Notes: generated by a model from the sequence alone, not told the origin. Positions 36,642-48,895 are shown, counted from the first letter of the stretch. The stretch: 64,000 bases of DNA from Pseudomonas guariconensis (GCF_900102675.1 NZ_FMYX01000003.1:372001-436000); one strand, 5' to 3'. A program made the numbers and translations.

Positions 36642-37160
36642 TCAGTGCCGGTGACCGGGCACCACGACGGACGAGGCAAGATGGGTTTGGGACAGGTGAG
36701 GGTGGGTGCACAGGTCGCCGCGCGACTGGCAGGGCCCGCACAGTTCCGGACGAGGTTGCCCCAGGGCGTTCGCCAGTTCTTCGAGCAACAGGGACTGCTC
36801 GGCGGTATCCAGGTTCAAGCGGCCTGTCGTCGCATCGACCAGCTCCAGCTGCCAAGCCAGTAGATTCATGCAGGCATGCAGCGTGCTCAACGCCTGCTCG
36901 CCCAGATGATGTTGCTGCTGGCAGACGGGGGCCAGCAGTTGCTGGAGCGCGGCGGTGTAGCGGGCGACTTCAAGCAGCCCAAGCGCGTCAGCACGACGGG
37001 CTAGGGTGTCGAGCGTCTCGTTCAGGCATTGGCATGCATCGGGATCGTTATCGATCAGCTCCAGATGCTGAAGGCATTCCTGGGTTTTGGTCAGCCATAC
37101 CTGTGCATCCAGCAGGAAATCCTGCAGGGCGCCGTTGTTCAGTGGTGCGCTGTCCATCAT
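36642..37160 (-). CDS. Hypothetical protein, possible degenerate HPt domain
   Basis: A 172-residue soluble, mostly helical protein. Residues about 10-75 (LQDFLLDAQVWLTKTQECLQHL...ETLDTLARRADALGLLEVARYTAALQQLLAP) have the helix pattern of an HPt domain of the CheA-P1 kind. However, the phosphoacceptor histidine expected before the ALGLLEVA helix is absent and arginines stand there (LARRADALG). The C-terminal part carries a second helical region and a CGPCQSRGDLC cysteine pattern. ATG 37160 or 37157 is likely. It is divergent from cheV, which suggests a chemotaxis or surface-behaviour role, by inference only. Confidence 0.6.
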   Translation of the reverse strand: MMDSAPLNNGALQDFLLDAQVWLTKTQECLQHLELIDNDPDACQCLNETLDTLARRADALGLLEVARYTAALQQLLAPVCQQQHHLGEQALSTLHACMNLLAWQLELVDATTGRLNLDTAEQSLLLEELANALGQPRPELCGPCQSRGDLCTHPHLSQTHLASSVVVPGHRH

Positions 37161-37427
37161 GAAACGCCTGCGCACGGGGCAGGAGGATCTGCGCTTGGCA
37201 ACACCGAGACCGTCGCTAGCAAAGCCTGACTCCATTCATGCATTGAGAATGGCGTCACATTAATGGCTATTGGATACGGGGAACATCAGGTCGCACCCGA
37301 TTGCTACTAGGGGATTCCCTGATGGCGGTCGGATAAATGATGAGTCGGCAACGGATATGTCCGCGCAGGCAGTAAAGCATGATGTTAAAGTGATATCAAA
37401 TGTCGGCAATACAATTTCCCTGAGGGG

Positions 37428-37453
37428 TCAAGCTGCGCGCAGTTGCGCCGATA
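37428..37453 (+). promoter_or_regulatory. Sigma-28 (FliA) promoter of cheV
   Basis: TCAAG (37428-37432), 14 bp, GCCGATA (37447-37453) matches the FliA consensus perfectly, 47 bp before the cheV start. The rest of the 340-bp gap (37161-37500) shows no gene. Confidence 0.82.
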
Positions 37454-37500
37454 CAAGACAGATGAATTCACATTCCTGACTCAAGCCTGGGGGTTTTCCA

Positions 37501-38436
37501 ATGGCTGGTATTCTCGATACGGTCGATCAACGTACACAACTGGTAGGTGAGAACCGCCTGGAAATCCTGATGTTCCGACTGGCGGGGCGCCAGTTGTTCG
37601 CCATCAACGTGTTCAAGGTTCAGGAAGTGCTGCAACTGCCGAAGCTGACCTTGATGCCGCAGCGCCACGCCTTCGTGTGTGGTGTGGTCAATCTGCGTGG
37701 CCAGACACTGCCGGTGATCGACCTCTCTCAGGCGATCGGTATGCGGCCCCTACAGCCCGGCCCGGACAGCACCATCATCGTCACCGAATACAACCGCTCG
37801 GTGCAGGCCTTTCTGGTGGGCGGCGTCGACCGCATCGTCAACATGAACTGGGAAGCCATCATGCCGCCGCCGTCCAGCGCCGGTCGCCAGCACTACCTGA
37901 CAGCGATCACCAAGGTCGATGAGCAGTTGGTGGAGGTGATCGATGTGGAAAAGGTCCTGGCCGAGATCGTGCCCTACAACACACGCGTCTCGCGGGACAA
38001 GCTCGATGACCCGGTCCTGGCGCGCGCCCGCGGTCGTGAAGTGTTGTTGGTGGATGACTCCAGCGTGGCCTTGGTTCAACTGCGCGAGACTCTGTCTCAG
38101 CTCGGCATGAAGCTGCACGTGGCAAGCGATGGCCTGAAGGCATTGCGCATGCTCAAAGGCTGGGCGGATGCCGGAGAAGATGTCTGCGAGAAACTGCTGA
38201 TGGTGTTCACCGACGCGGAAATGCCCGAGATGGACGGTTACCGCCTGACCACCGAGATCCGTGGCGACGCGCGCCTGCGTGGGCTTCACGTGGTGCTGCA
38301 TACGTCGCTGTCGGGCAGTTTCAACGAATCAATGGTGAAGAAGGTTGGCTGTGACAACTTCCTTTCCAAATTCCAGCCTGACCGCCTGGTGGATGTGGTG
38401 CGACAGCGCCTGATGCTGGATCACGCCACAGCCTAG
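37501..38436 (+). CDS. cheV: Chemotaxis coupling protein CheV
   Basis: A 311-residue fusion of a CheW-like coupling domain (about 20-165; FRLAGRQLFAINVFKVQEVL, GVVNLRGQTLPVIDL) and a CheY-like receiver (about 178-308) with the acidic pair in LLVDDS and phosphoacceptor D238 (VFTDAEMPEMDGY). It links receptors to CheA in a phosphorylation-tunable way. The FliA promoter upstream means it is expressed with flagella. The upstream neighbour is the divergent degenerate-HPt gene. Confidence 0.95.
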   Translation: MAGILDTVDQRTQLVGENRLEILMFRLAGRQLFAINVFKVQEVLQLPKLTLMPQRHAFVCGVVNLRGQTLPVIDLSQAIGMRPLQPGPDSTIIVTEYNRSVQAFLVGGVDRIVNMNWEAIMPPPSSAGRQHYLTAITKVDEQLVEVIDVEKVLAEIVPYNTRVSRDKLDDPVLARARGREVLLVDDSSVALVQLRETLSQLGMKLHVASDGLKALRMLKGWADAGEDVCEKLLMVFTDAEMPEMDGYRLTTEIRGDARLRGLHVVLHTSLSGSFNESMVKKVGCDNFLSKFQPDRLVDVVRQRLMLDHATA

Positions 38437-38494
38437 TGGCCTGCCGTGGCCGGGTATAAGCTTGGTATTTTCGGCTGGCTCGAGGCGGGCAGGG

Positions 38495-39298
38495 ATGTTT
38501 TTGAGTGCGTTGTATCGATACCCGGTGAAATCGGGGCAGGCCCAGAGCCTGGTGGACTCGCCGGTTGACCTTCTGGGGTTGCGGGGTGACCGGCGCTGGA
38601 TGGTGGTGGAGCAGGACAATGGACGCTTCCTCACCCAACGCGCCTGGCCAGGCCTGGGACAAATCAATGCCAGCTACGACGAGCATGGGCAACTCTTGCT
38701 CCAGGCCCCAGGGCAGGCGCCTTTGGCCGTTCCCGTACCCGGAGTCGATGACGACCTGCGTGGTGTTACCATTTGGCGTGACACACTGCGAGTACCGGAC
38801 GCCGGCGATGCCGCCGCAGCCTGGTTGAGCGAACTGCTCGGCAAGTCGGTTCGCCTGGTGTATTGCCCAGAGCAGCGGGCGCGTTATCTACCTAATGGCT
38901 ATGGCCTGAACAGCGACCGGGCGGCGTTCCCGGACGGGTTTCCGTTGCTGCTGATCGGGCAAGGGTCGCTTGACGAGCTGAACCGGCGGATCGGACGCCC
39001 CATGGAGATGTTGCGGTTTCGCCCGAACCTGGTGGTGGAAGGGGCTGCGCCTTTTGCCGAGGACGGCTGGAAGCGGATTCGCATTGGCGAGTTGACCTTT
39101 CGGCTGCTCAAACCTAGCGTGCGATGCATCTTGACCACGCTTGACCCTGCCACGGGGGAGCGCAGCGCGGATCGTGAGCCTTTGACGACACTGAAGACGT
39201 TCCGGCAGAAAGAAGGGGACGTGTTGTTTGGGCAGAACGTGGCGGCCGATGGACCTGGGGCGTTGCGGGTCGGGATGGCGGTCGAGGTGATCGAATAA
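38495..39298 (+). CDS. MOSC-domain protein (YcbX-like)
   Basis: A 267-residue protein with an N-terminal MOSC beta-barrel domain (MFLSALYRYPVKSGQAQSL...GLRGDRRWMVV) and a C-terminal MOSC domain containing the conserved cysteine in KPSVRCILTTLDPATGER. Such proteins carry molybdenum cofactor and reduce N-hydroxylated substrates (YcbX, YiiM). Unlike E. coli YcbX it lacks a C-terminal ferredoxin domain, so a separate electron donor is expected. Cofactor would come from the MoaB-MoeA pathway encoded 6 kb upstream. Confidence 0.88.
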   Translation: MFLSALYRYPVKSGQAQSLVDSPVDLLGLRGDRRWMVVEQDNGRFLTQRAWPGLGQINASYDEHGQLLLQAPGQAPLAVPVPGVDDDLRGVTIWRDTLRVPDAGDAAAAWLSELLGKSVRLVYCPEQRARYLPNGYGLNSDRAAFPDGFPLLLIGQGSLDELNRRIGRPMEMLRFRPNLVVEGAAPFAEDGWKRIRIGELTFRLLKPSVRCILTTLDPATGERSADREPLTTLKTFRQKEGDVLFGQNVAADGPGALRVGMAVEVIE

Positions 39299-39404
39299 TA
39301 CGTTGTGGCTGGCTTGTTTGTTCGTTGGTGATGGTTTGAGGGGCGTGGGTGTATCCGTTTGATTTATTGACGGTTAGTCACCTTTGCGCCCTCACGACGG
39401 GTCA

Positions 39405-39431
39405 CTTTGGTCTTGGCCAACGTAACCAAAG
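39405..39431. repeat. Hairpin upstream of the second three-hairpin repeat
   Basis: CTTTGGT (39405-39411) and ACCAAAG (39425-39431) form a 7-bp stem. It belongs to the flanking part of the copy-2 repeat region and is absent at copy 1. The stretch 39299-39626 (328 bp) holds this hairpin and the repeat, and no gene. Confidence 0.5.
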
Positions 39432-39497
39432 CCGCTGTGCCCCCGCGTACGCCCCGCAAGTCACCGCAGCGAGGGGACTCCGGAGCGTAGCGCAGGG

Positions 39498-39607
39498 GCC
39501 GGATGTGGGAGCCAACGGTTTTTGCCTACTTTTGCCCAAGAGCAAAAGTAGGTCGCCGTAAAGGCGAAAAGCGTCGGTGGCGCCCCACCCAGAATGGATA
39601 TTCACAC
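39498..39607 (+). repeat. Three-hairpin intergenic repeat, copy 2
   Basis: Same layout as 3201-3307. The first stem is CCTACTTTTGC (39525-39535) with GCAAAAGTAGG (39542-39552), one pair longer than in copy 1 because both arms carry an added base. Next come TCGCC/GGCGA (39553-39567) and GGTGG/CCACC (39576-39589). It again lies between convergent genes and ends 19 bp before the stop of the minus-strand gene. Confidence 0.75.
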
Positions 39608-39626
39608 TATCCGAAAGCCCAAGCCC

Positions 39627-41555
39627 TCACATATCGTCGAAATACCGTTCGTGCCAATCCACCAACGGCTGCGGTGAGTTCAGCTTCTGCCCGTAGATCA
39701 CCGAATAAGACAACACGTTCTGCACATACTGGCGTGTTTCGTCGAATGGGATCGACTCCACCCACACATCGAAGCTCAGATGCTTGGCCCCTTTGAGCCA
39801 CTGCCGCACCCGCCCGGGACCTGCGTTGTACGCCGCCGAGGCCAAGACCCGATTGCCATTGAACTGCCCATGCACCTGGCTCAGGTAAGCCGCACCAAGC
39901 TGGATGTTCTTGTCCGGATTGAGTACCTGCGAAGGCGAGGCCAGCGGAATGTTGAATTTGCGCGCTGTCTCCTTGGCCGTGGCCGGCATCAGCTGCATCA
40001 GACCACTGGCTCCCACACTGGAGCGGGCGTCTTCCATGAAGGCGCTTTCCTGGCGGGTGATGGCGAATACCCAGCTCGAATGCAATCCGCGCACCTTGGC
40101 TTCGCGCACCAGCGTGTCGCGGTGAGCCATGGGGAAGCGGATGTCCAGATCATCCCAGTACTGGGCCTGACTGATCGTACGGATCGCTGGGAAGTACCAG
40201 CGCAGGTCGTAGGCCAGGCGGGCCTGGGCGACCATCTCGTCGCGGTTGAAGTGGCGGCTGACGTGGTACCACTCACGACGACCTTCGACGATCTGGCCGC
40301 GAGCATGGAACTCCAAGGCGCGACGCACTCCGGGGGTGTTGCGTACCTTGTTGATCACCTGCTGGCTCAGCATCAACGGCTTGTTGTTGAGCTGGTAGGG
40401 CGTCTGTGCCCGATCGGCGGCGAGGAATCCATAGAAATCACGCTCGCGGGCCACTGTCTTGTACAACAGTGGGATTTGGGGGTTGTTCGGCTGCGCCAGC
40501 TCCAGGCTACGGGCCTGCCAATAACGCCACCGGTTGCTGCTGGCCAAGTCCTGAGGCAAACGCTTGGTCAACTCGTAGGCGTCTTCCCAGCGACCCAGGC
40601 GCAACAGCAGGCGCAGGCGCCACTCACTGACGGTATTGTCACGCAGCTCGGGGTCGTATCGGGTCATCAGGTCCAGGGCGCGCGGGTCGTAACGGCGTGC
40701 CAGGGTCAGGCCGATTTCGCGGGCGATGGCGACCTTCTCGTCGCGCGAGAAGTGCATGCGCTGGGCGTAGTCGTCGAGCAGTGACATGGCCCGCTCTGGG
40801 TCCTGACGCGCCAGGCGACGCAGGCCCAGGCTGACCACATCGGACATGGCTTCGTTGACGGGCGTAAAACGCGACGGCTGGTTGAGCAGCTCCGGCTTTT
40901 GCGCCACATCGATCAGCAGTCGGCCCTGGGGGGCGAGGGTGGTCAGGGTCTTGACCAGGTTATTGGCCAGGCTGTAGTTGCGCGCCTGGGCCGCGAGCTT
41001 GGCCCGTTGCCAGCGTTTGGCCTCGGTCAGCTGGCCTTCGGCCGCCCACAGGCCGAACAGGGTGTCGCAGGCGGCAGGTTGCGACTTGCCGACGTTCCAC
41101 AGTTTTTCGGCGCTGGCAAAACCTTCGGCGCGCAGGCCGTGGGTGAGCTGGTACTGGCCGTTCAGGCAATCCAGTTCTGTGAAGTTGAGCTTGGGGTCGT
41201 AGTATTTGACGAAGGTGTTCCATTCGCCGCGTTCGGCCAGCCAGCGTAGCCAGCGCAGTTTCATCCAGTTGGCCTGGGGCAGGTCGCCATGCCGGGCGAG
41301 GAAGCCTTCGATTTCTTCGTTACTGGCGCTCTTGAGGCGGGCGGTGAGCTCGTCATAGGCCAGGTAAGGTGTCAGCGGATAATCACGAAGCGCATTGGCG
41401 TAGCGCAGGTAAGGCCCCTTGTCGCCCTTGGCCAGGGCGCGCTTGGCCTCATCGTAATATTGACGCTGCTGAGTGATATCGATGGCCTGTGCCGCGCTCG
41501 CGGTGGTGGCGGTGAGCAGCAGGCAGGAAACGAGTTGGAACAGGCGGCTGCGCAT
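39627..41555 (-). CDS. slt: Soluble lytic murein transglycosylase (Slt70-like)
   Basis: A 642-residue periplasmic enzyme that cleaves peptidoglycan glycan strands to anhydro-muropeptides. It has a signal peptide (MRSRLFQLVSCLLLTATTASAAQA), a long alpha-helical superhelical domain (about 30-450) and a C-terminal lysozyme-like domain with catalytic E503 (ITRQESAFMEDARSSVGASGLMQLMPATA). ATG 41555 starts the signal peptide; the ORF reaches 41579. It is divergent from uup. Its anhydro-muropeptide products enter the recycling path in which nagZ acts. Confidence 0.95.
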   Translation of the reverse strand: MRSRLFQLVSCLLLTATTASAAQAIDITQQRQYYDEAKRALAKGDKGPYLRYANALRDYPLTPYLAYDELTARLKSASNEEIEGFLARHGDLPQANWMKLRWLRWLAERGEWNTFVKYYDPKLNFTELDCLNGQYQLTHGLRAEGFASAEKLWNVGKSQPAACDTLFGLWAAEGQLTEAKRWQRAKLAAQARNYSLANNLVKTLTTLAPQGRLLIDVAQKPELLNQPSRFTPVNEAMSDVVSLGLRRLARQDPERAMSLLDDYAQRMHFSRDEKVAIAREIGLTLARRYDPRALDLMTRYDPELRDNTVSEWRLRLLLRLGRWEDAYELTKRLPQDLASSNRWRYWQARSLELAQPNNPQIPLLYKTVARERDFYGFLAADRAQTPYQLNNKPLMLSQQVINKVRNTPGVRRALEFHARGQIVEGRREWYHVSRHFNRDEMVAQARLAYDLRWYFPAIRTISQAQYWDDLDIRFPMAHRDTLVREAKVRGLHSSWVFAITRQESAFMEDARSSVGASGLMQLMPATAKETARKFNIPLASPSQVLNPDKNIQLGAAYLSQVHGQFNGNRVLASAAYNAGPGRVRQWLKGAKHLSFDVWVESIPFDETRQYVQNVLSYSVIYGQKLNSPQPLVDWHERYFDDM

Positions 41556-41776
41556 GAGACGTCCGGGCAAGTGAACCAAGGAAAAGTGACGGCGAAGCCA
41601 GCACTGTTGGGATCTATTGCCTTAGCTTAGCCGTTTGCCGGCAGCGGGTGAAAGCACTGTGCTTGTATCCAATCATTATCTTCGACCGGATGTCGCAACG
41701 TCTGCGGGGTGCAGTCTGGCTAATGCCCGCAAGGGGCAAGTCAGGTAGAATGCGCGCCCGGTTTTTGGAGAAGATT

Positions 41777-43711
41777 ATGACCCTGCTCAAATTCAGCGAT
41801 GTGTCCCTTGCGTTCGGCGCCATGCCGCTGCTGGACAAGGTGTCCTGGCAGATCGCGCGTGGCGAGCGGGTGTGCATCATCGGCCGCAACGGCACTGGCA
41901 AGTCGAGCATGCTGCGCCTGGTCAAGGGCGAGCAGAAGCCTGACGACGGCGAAATTTGGCGTGCTCCGGGCCTGAAGATCGGCGAATTGCCGCAGGAATT
42001 GCCGGTTGCTGACGAGCGCACAGTGTTCGATGTGGTGGCCGAAGGCCTGGACGGCGTCGGCGCGCTGCTGGCCGAGTATCACCACTTGAGCCAGAACATT
42101 CAGGGCGATGCCGACCTCGAGAAACTGATGCACGTCCAGCATGAACTCGAAGCGCGCGATGGATGGCGACTGCAGCAAGTGGTGGAAAGCACCCTGAGCC
42201 GTCTGCAGCTGCCCGCTGACAAGACCCTCGCCGAGCTGTCCGGTGGTTGGCGTCGGCGTGTGCTGCTAGCCCAGGCGCTGGTGTCCGAACCGGACCTGCT
42301 GCTGCTCGACGAGCCGACCAACCATCTGGACATCGGTGCCATCGCCTGGCTCGAGGAGGCCCTCAGCGGGTTCAACGGGGCCGTGCTGTTCATCACTCAC
42401 GACCGTTCCTTCCTGCAAAACCTGGCTACCCGCATCCTGGAACTGGATCGCGGCGGTCTGATCGACTGGAACGGCGATTACGCCAGCTTCCTGGTACACA
42501 AGGAGGCCATGCTGGCCGCCGAGGAAACTGCCAATGCGCTGTTCGACAAGCGTCTGGCTCAGGAAGAGGTTTGGATTCGCCAGGGCATCAAGGCCCGGCG
42601 TACCCGTAACGAGGGTCGTGTGCGCGCCCTGAAGGCATTGCGTGTCGAGCGCGGCGAACGTCGCGAGCGCCAGGGTAAGGCGAACATCCAGATCGAGGTT
42701 GCGGACAAGTCCGGCAAGCAGGTCATGACGCTCGAAAATGTCAGCTTCGCGCACGCCGATGGCCCGATGCTGGTCAAGAACTTCTCCATGGTCCTGCAGC
42801 GCGAGGACCGTATTGGCCTGCTGGGCGCCAACGGTACTGGCAAGACGACCTTGCTCAAGCTGATGCTGGGCGACTTGGAGCCCACTTCGGGCAAAGTCGA
42901 GCGCGGCACCAAGCTTGAGGTCGCCTACTTTGACCAGTTGCGCCATCAACTGGACCTGGAGAAGACGGTAATCGACAACCTCGCGCAAGGGCGGGACTTC
43001 ATCGAGATCGACGGCCAGAGCCGGCACGTGCTCAGCTACCTGGGCGATTTCCTGTTCAGTCCACAACGTGCCCGTACGCCGGTCAAGGCGTTGTCCGGGG
43101 GCGAGCGGGCGCGGCTGTTGCTGGCCAAACTGTTCAGCAAGCCGGCCAACCTGCTGGTGCTGGACGAGCCGACCAACGACTTGGATGTGGAGACCCTCGA
43201 GCTGCTCGAGGAAGTGCTCTCCAACTTCAAGGGCACCGTGCTGATGGTCAGCCATGACCGGGCATTTCTCGACAACGTGGTGACCAGTACCCTGGTGTTT
43301 GAAGGCGAAGGCCGGGTGCGTGAGTATGTCGGTGGCTATGAGGACTGGATCCGTCAAGGTGGCTCGCCGAAGTTGCTCGGCGTTGCCGAGAGCAAGGGCG
43401 GCAAGGCCGAGCTGGGCAGCGCCGTAGTGGAAAAGCCTGCGGAGCAGGCGGCACCGGCTGCAAACCTTGCGGCTGCTGCGTCGGATCCGGCCAAGAAGAA
43501 GCTGAGCTACAAGCTGCAGCGTGAGCTGGAGGCGCTGCCAGGGCTGATCGATGAATTGGAGCAGCGCATGGCTACGGTGCAGGAAGAGGTCAATGCCCCG
43601 GGCTTCTATCAACGACCGATCGGTGAGACCTCGGCGGTGCTGGCCAAACTTGAGCAGATGCAAAGTGAGCTGGATACGCTGGTCGAGCGCTGGGCTGAAC
43701 TGGAAGGGTAA
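41777..43711 (+). CDS. uup: ABC-F ATPase Uup
   Basis: A 644-residue cytosolic protein with two ABC ATPase domains and no membrane segment. Walker A motifs are GRNGTGKSS (near 36) and GANGTGKTT (near 350); signatures are LSGGWRRR and LSGGERAR, and both Walker B motifs end in LDEPTNHLD or LDEPTNDLD. A charged linker joins the domains, and a C-terminal coiled coil (KKLSYKLQRELEALPGLIDELE...) gives the Uup DNA- or ribosome-binding tail. Uup has been tied to precise transposon excision, replication fork tolerance and ribosome function. GGAGAAG precedes ATG 41777; longer starts lie in the promoter. Confidence 0.95.
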   Translation: MTLLKFSDVSLAFGAMPLLDKVSWQIARGERVCIIGRNGTGKSSMLRLVKGEQKPDDGEIWRAPGLKIGELPQELPVADERTVFDVVAEGLDGVGALLAEYHHLSQNIQGDADLEKLMHVQHELEARDGWRLQQVVESTLSRLQLPADKTLAELSGGWRRRVLLAQALVSEPDLLLLDEPTNHLDIGAIAWLEEALSGFNGAVLFITHDRSFLQNLATRILELDRGGLIDWNGDYASFLVHKEAMLAAEETANALFDKRLAQEEVWIRQGIKARRTRNEGRVRALKALRVERGERRERQGKANIQIEVADKSGKQVMTLENVSFAHADGPMLVKNFSMVLQREDRIGLLGANGTGKTTLLKLMLGDLEPTSGKVERGTKLEVAYFDQLRHQLDLEKTVIDNLAQGRDFIEIDGQSRHVLSYLGDFLFSPQRARTPVKALSGGERARLLLAKLFSKPANLLVLDEPTNDLDVETLELLEEVLSNFKGTVLMVSHDRAFLDNVVTSTLVFEGEGRVREYVGGYEDWIRQGGSPKLLGVAESKGGKAELGSAVVEKPAEQAAPAANLAAAASDPAKKKLSYKLQRELEALPGLIDELEQRMATVQEEVNAPGFYQRPIGETSAVLAKLEQMQSELDTLVERWAELEG

Positions 43712-43727
43712 GGCTGTCTCAGGCCAT

Positions 43728-43746
43728 CAGGGCGCCTGGCGCCCTG
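43728..43746. terminator. Hairpin after uup
   Basis: CAGGGCGC (43728-43735), loop CTG, GCGCCCTG (43739-43746): a perfect 8-bp stem beginning 16 bp after the uup stop, in the gap to the convergent uspA gene. No T-run follows. Confidence 0.45.
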
Positions 43747-43817
43747 CCGCAGGCTTCGCCAGCCCAGGACCAAGCTGGTGAAACCTGCGAGTGGCTGTTG
43801 GATGCCCCTGGGGGCGT

Positions 43818-44261
43818 TTAGCCTTCTTTTTTCTGCAGGCGTACGGCCAGGACGTCACAAGGCGCGCCATGCAGCACATCGTTTGCGGTGGAGCCAAGCA
43901 GCAAGGCAAGACCGTGGCGGCCATGGCTGCCAACTACGATAAGGTCGCAGTTCTGGTCCTTGGCCAGTTGATGGATTTCTTGACGTGGCTGACCGTAGGT
44001 CAGGTGCGAGTCGCCACGGTTGATGGTCGGATACTTGTTGAACAGGCGATCCATGCGCTCCTTGGCCTGATCGAACTGTTGCTGCTGCAATTGCGACAAG
44101 TCCATCGGCACGTCGCCACCGAAGGCCATGGCCATGGGTTCGACGATGTGCACCAGCGAGACCTTGGCTCCAGTAGGTTCGGCGAGCTTCATGGCGCGCT
44201 TGATCACCGGGTCGCATTCTTCGGTCAGGTCGACAGCAACCAGAAGATGTTCGTAGGACAT
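43818..44261 (-). CDS. Universal stress protein UspA family
   Basis: A 147-residue single-domain universal stress protein beginning MSYEHLLVAVDLTEECDPVI. The ATP-binding-type signature near the C-terminus reads VVGSHGRHGLALLLGSTANDVLHGAPCDVLAVR (G-x2-G-x9-G-S/T). It may bind ATP and respond to stress or growth arrest. AGGAGT is well placed before ATG 44261; the upstream in-frame extension is noise. It is divergent from the next gene by 93 bp. Confidence 0.93.
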   Translation of the reverse strand: MSYEHLLVAVDLTEECDPVIKRAMKLAEPTGAKVSLVHIVEPMAMAFGGDVPMDLSQLQQQQFDQAKERMDRLFNKYPTINRGDSHLTYGQPRQEIHQLAKDQNCDLIVVGSHGRHGLALLLGSTANDVLHGAPCDVLAVRLQKKEG

Positions 44262-44354
44262 GGTGGTACTCCTGACATTTGCGATAGTAGAAGTATGGTC
44301 GCTTTCGGGCCGAGTGCCGAGAAACCTGGCTAACCAGCTCATTTGCAACGCTTT

Positions 44355-44807
44355 ATGGAATCTACAGATATGACGGTATGGCTGGTGGTGTCAATCCTTG
44401 CGCTGATTCTGAGCCCTATGGCCTGGTTGCGCCCTTCGCGAAAACAGAGCGAGCAGATGAATCTACGTCTGGAAGGCCGGCGTATGGGGTTGGCCATGCA
44501 GCTGGCGCCTCAGCAGTGGCCTCATTGGCTGGAAAAAGAGCCTCCCAGCCCCTGTCCGCAATACCATCGAGCCCGGCGCAAGGGGAGCGACGATACCTGG
44601 TGTTATTGGCAGGTCACGCCGGGGGTTTGGTGGAACCAGTGGCGCGAGCCCTGCGCAGACCCGCGCCTGAATGAAGCCTTTGCGCGCCTGCCGGCAACGG
44701 TCTACAAAGTCGAAGCCGACAGTCGCATGCTGGCCCTGTACTGGAGCGAGCGGGGCGACAAGACTGTTTTGCAGGATATTGCCCGCGTGCTCGAAACCCT
44801 CGCTTGA
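44355..44807 (+). CDS. Hypothetical membrane-anchored protein (about 150 aa)
   Basis: A 150-residue protein: one N-terminal transmembrane helix (MTVWLVVSILALILSPMAWL) followed by a basic cytoplasmic part rich in tryptophan (CYWQVTPGVWWNQWREPC). It looks conserved at this place between uspA and fadB in pseudomonads, as I recall, but no function is known. Start is ATG 44355 or 44370 (MTVWLV), without a strong ribosome site for either. Confidence 0.75.
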   Translation: MESTDMTVWLVVSILALILSPMAWLRPSRKQSEQMNLRLEGRRMGLAMQLAPQQWPHWLEKEPPSPCPQYHRARRKGSDDTWCYWQVTPGVWWNQWREPCADPRLNEAFARLPATVYKVEADSRMLALYWSERGDKTVLQDIARVLETLA

Positions 44808-45211
44808 TCTCTACCCTCCCTGGGCCGCTTTTCGCGGCCCCAACAGCGTAACGCCTCTGCCTTGTGCCCCATTTTCCTCATTTACCAGTGCATTTCTGGG
44901 TGTATGGGGTGTCTATGTTCCCGATGAATGTGCCGCAATCACCGTCATCATGTTTGGTACCTGTGCGGTGCAAAATGACCGGAAAGTCGCGTTTTAAGGG
45001 TGCTTTCGAGCATTTGACAACGCCGATCTTTTCGGTGAATGTGTGCATACCCAAATCAAACGGGCGTATGAATTGAGCGTTTGTATGTCAGATCGCTCTT
45101 ACAGAATCCCGACTATCGCGCTGACGGGTGTGCCTGGAAAGAAGGCTTGATCGGCCTTCGCACCAGCGATCGGCGTGTACAGTTCAGCTTCCATATCGTG
45201 GAGATCAGTTG
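44808..45211 (+). promoter_or_regulatory. Intergenic region upstream of fadB
   Basis: The 404 bp hold a hairpin GGGCCGC-TTTTC-GCGGCCC (44822-44840) just after the preceding gene, a -35-like TTGACA (45014-45019) without a convincing -10 at 17 bp, and CAAACG/CGTTTG arms (45057-45062, 45078-45083) spaced 15 bp apart. The last recalls PsrA half-sites but not their usual 4-bp spacing. I see no small gene. Confidence 0.4.
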
Positions 45212-47359
<2,148 letters not shown>

Positions 47360-47375
47360 GCGCCCAACGAGTTAG

Positions 47376-48566
<1,191 letters not shown>

Positions 48567-48582
48567 TCGCGTCGATGACAGC

Positions 48583-48610
48583 AACCGGGGCCTTGTGCCC
48601 CGGTTTTTGT
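48583..48610 (+). terminator. Intrinsic terminator of fadBA
   Basis: AACCGGGGC (48583-48591), loop CTTGT, GCCCCGGTT (48597-48605), followed by TTTG and a T-run. The stem has nine perfect pairs and begins 17 bp after the fadA stop. Confidence 0.88.
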
Positions 48611-48643
48611 TTTTTACAGGATTTGTTTCAAGAGGTGGGTGAC

Positions 48644-48895
48644 ATGCAGATACAACCCGGTGTGTACCGGCATTACAAAGGGCCTGAGTACCGTGTGTTC
48701 GGCGTTGCGCGGCACTCCGAGACCGAAGAATGGGTCGTGTTCTACCAGGCGTTGTATGGCGAATTCGGGCTTTGGGTAAGGCCGTTGTCGATGTTCCTGG
48801 AGTCTGTCGAGGTTGACGGCGAGCAGGTGCCACGCTTTGCTTTGGTCAAGGCCGAAGAGGGACGGTTCGAGCAGCCTGGTGTAGCGCAAGGCTGA
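48644..48895 (+). CDS. DUF1653-family protein
   Basis: An 83-residue protein. MQIQPGVYRHYKGPEYRVFGVARHSETEEWVVFYQALYGEFGLWVRPLSMFLE is the typical DUF1653 (YaiL-type) pattern: a small beta-rich domain of unknown function, common beside housekeeping genes. GAGGTG lies eight bases before the ATG. It sits between fadA and topA. Confidence 0.9.
   Translation: MQIQPGVYRHYKGPEYRVFGVARHSETEEWVVFYQALYGEFGLWVRPLSMFLESVEVDGEQVPRFALVKAEEGRFEQPGVAQG

Noticed and set aside
39402..39605. 67-codon minus-strand frame reading through repeat copy 2, and its partner at 3228-3413
   Set aside because: They are made by the repeat's hairpins and lack ribosome sites; similarity between the two reflects the shared repeat, not a protein family.
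45057..45083. CAAACG/CGTTTG inverted repeat upstream of fadB as a PsrA operator
   Set aside because: The arms are 15 bp apart, whereas PsrA sites have 2-4 bp. Kept only as a noted inverted repeat.
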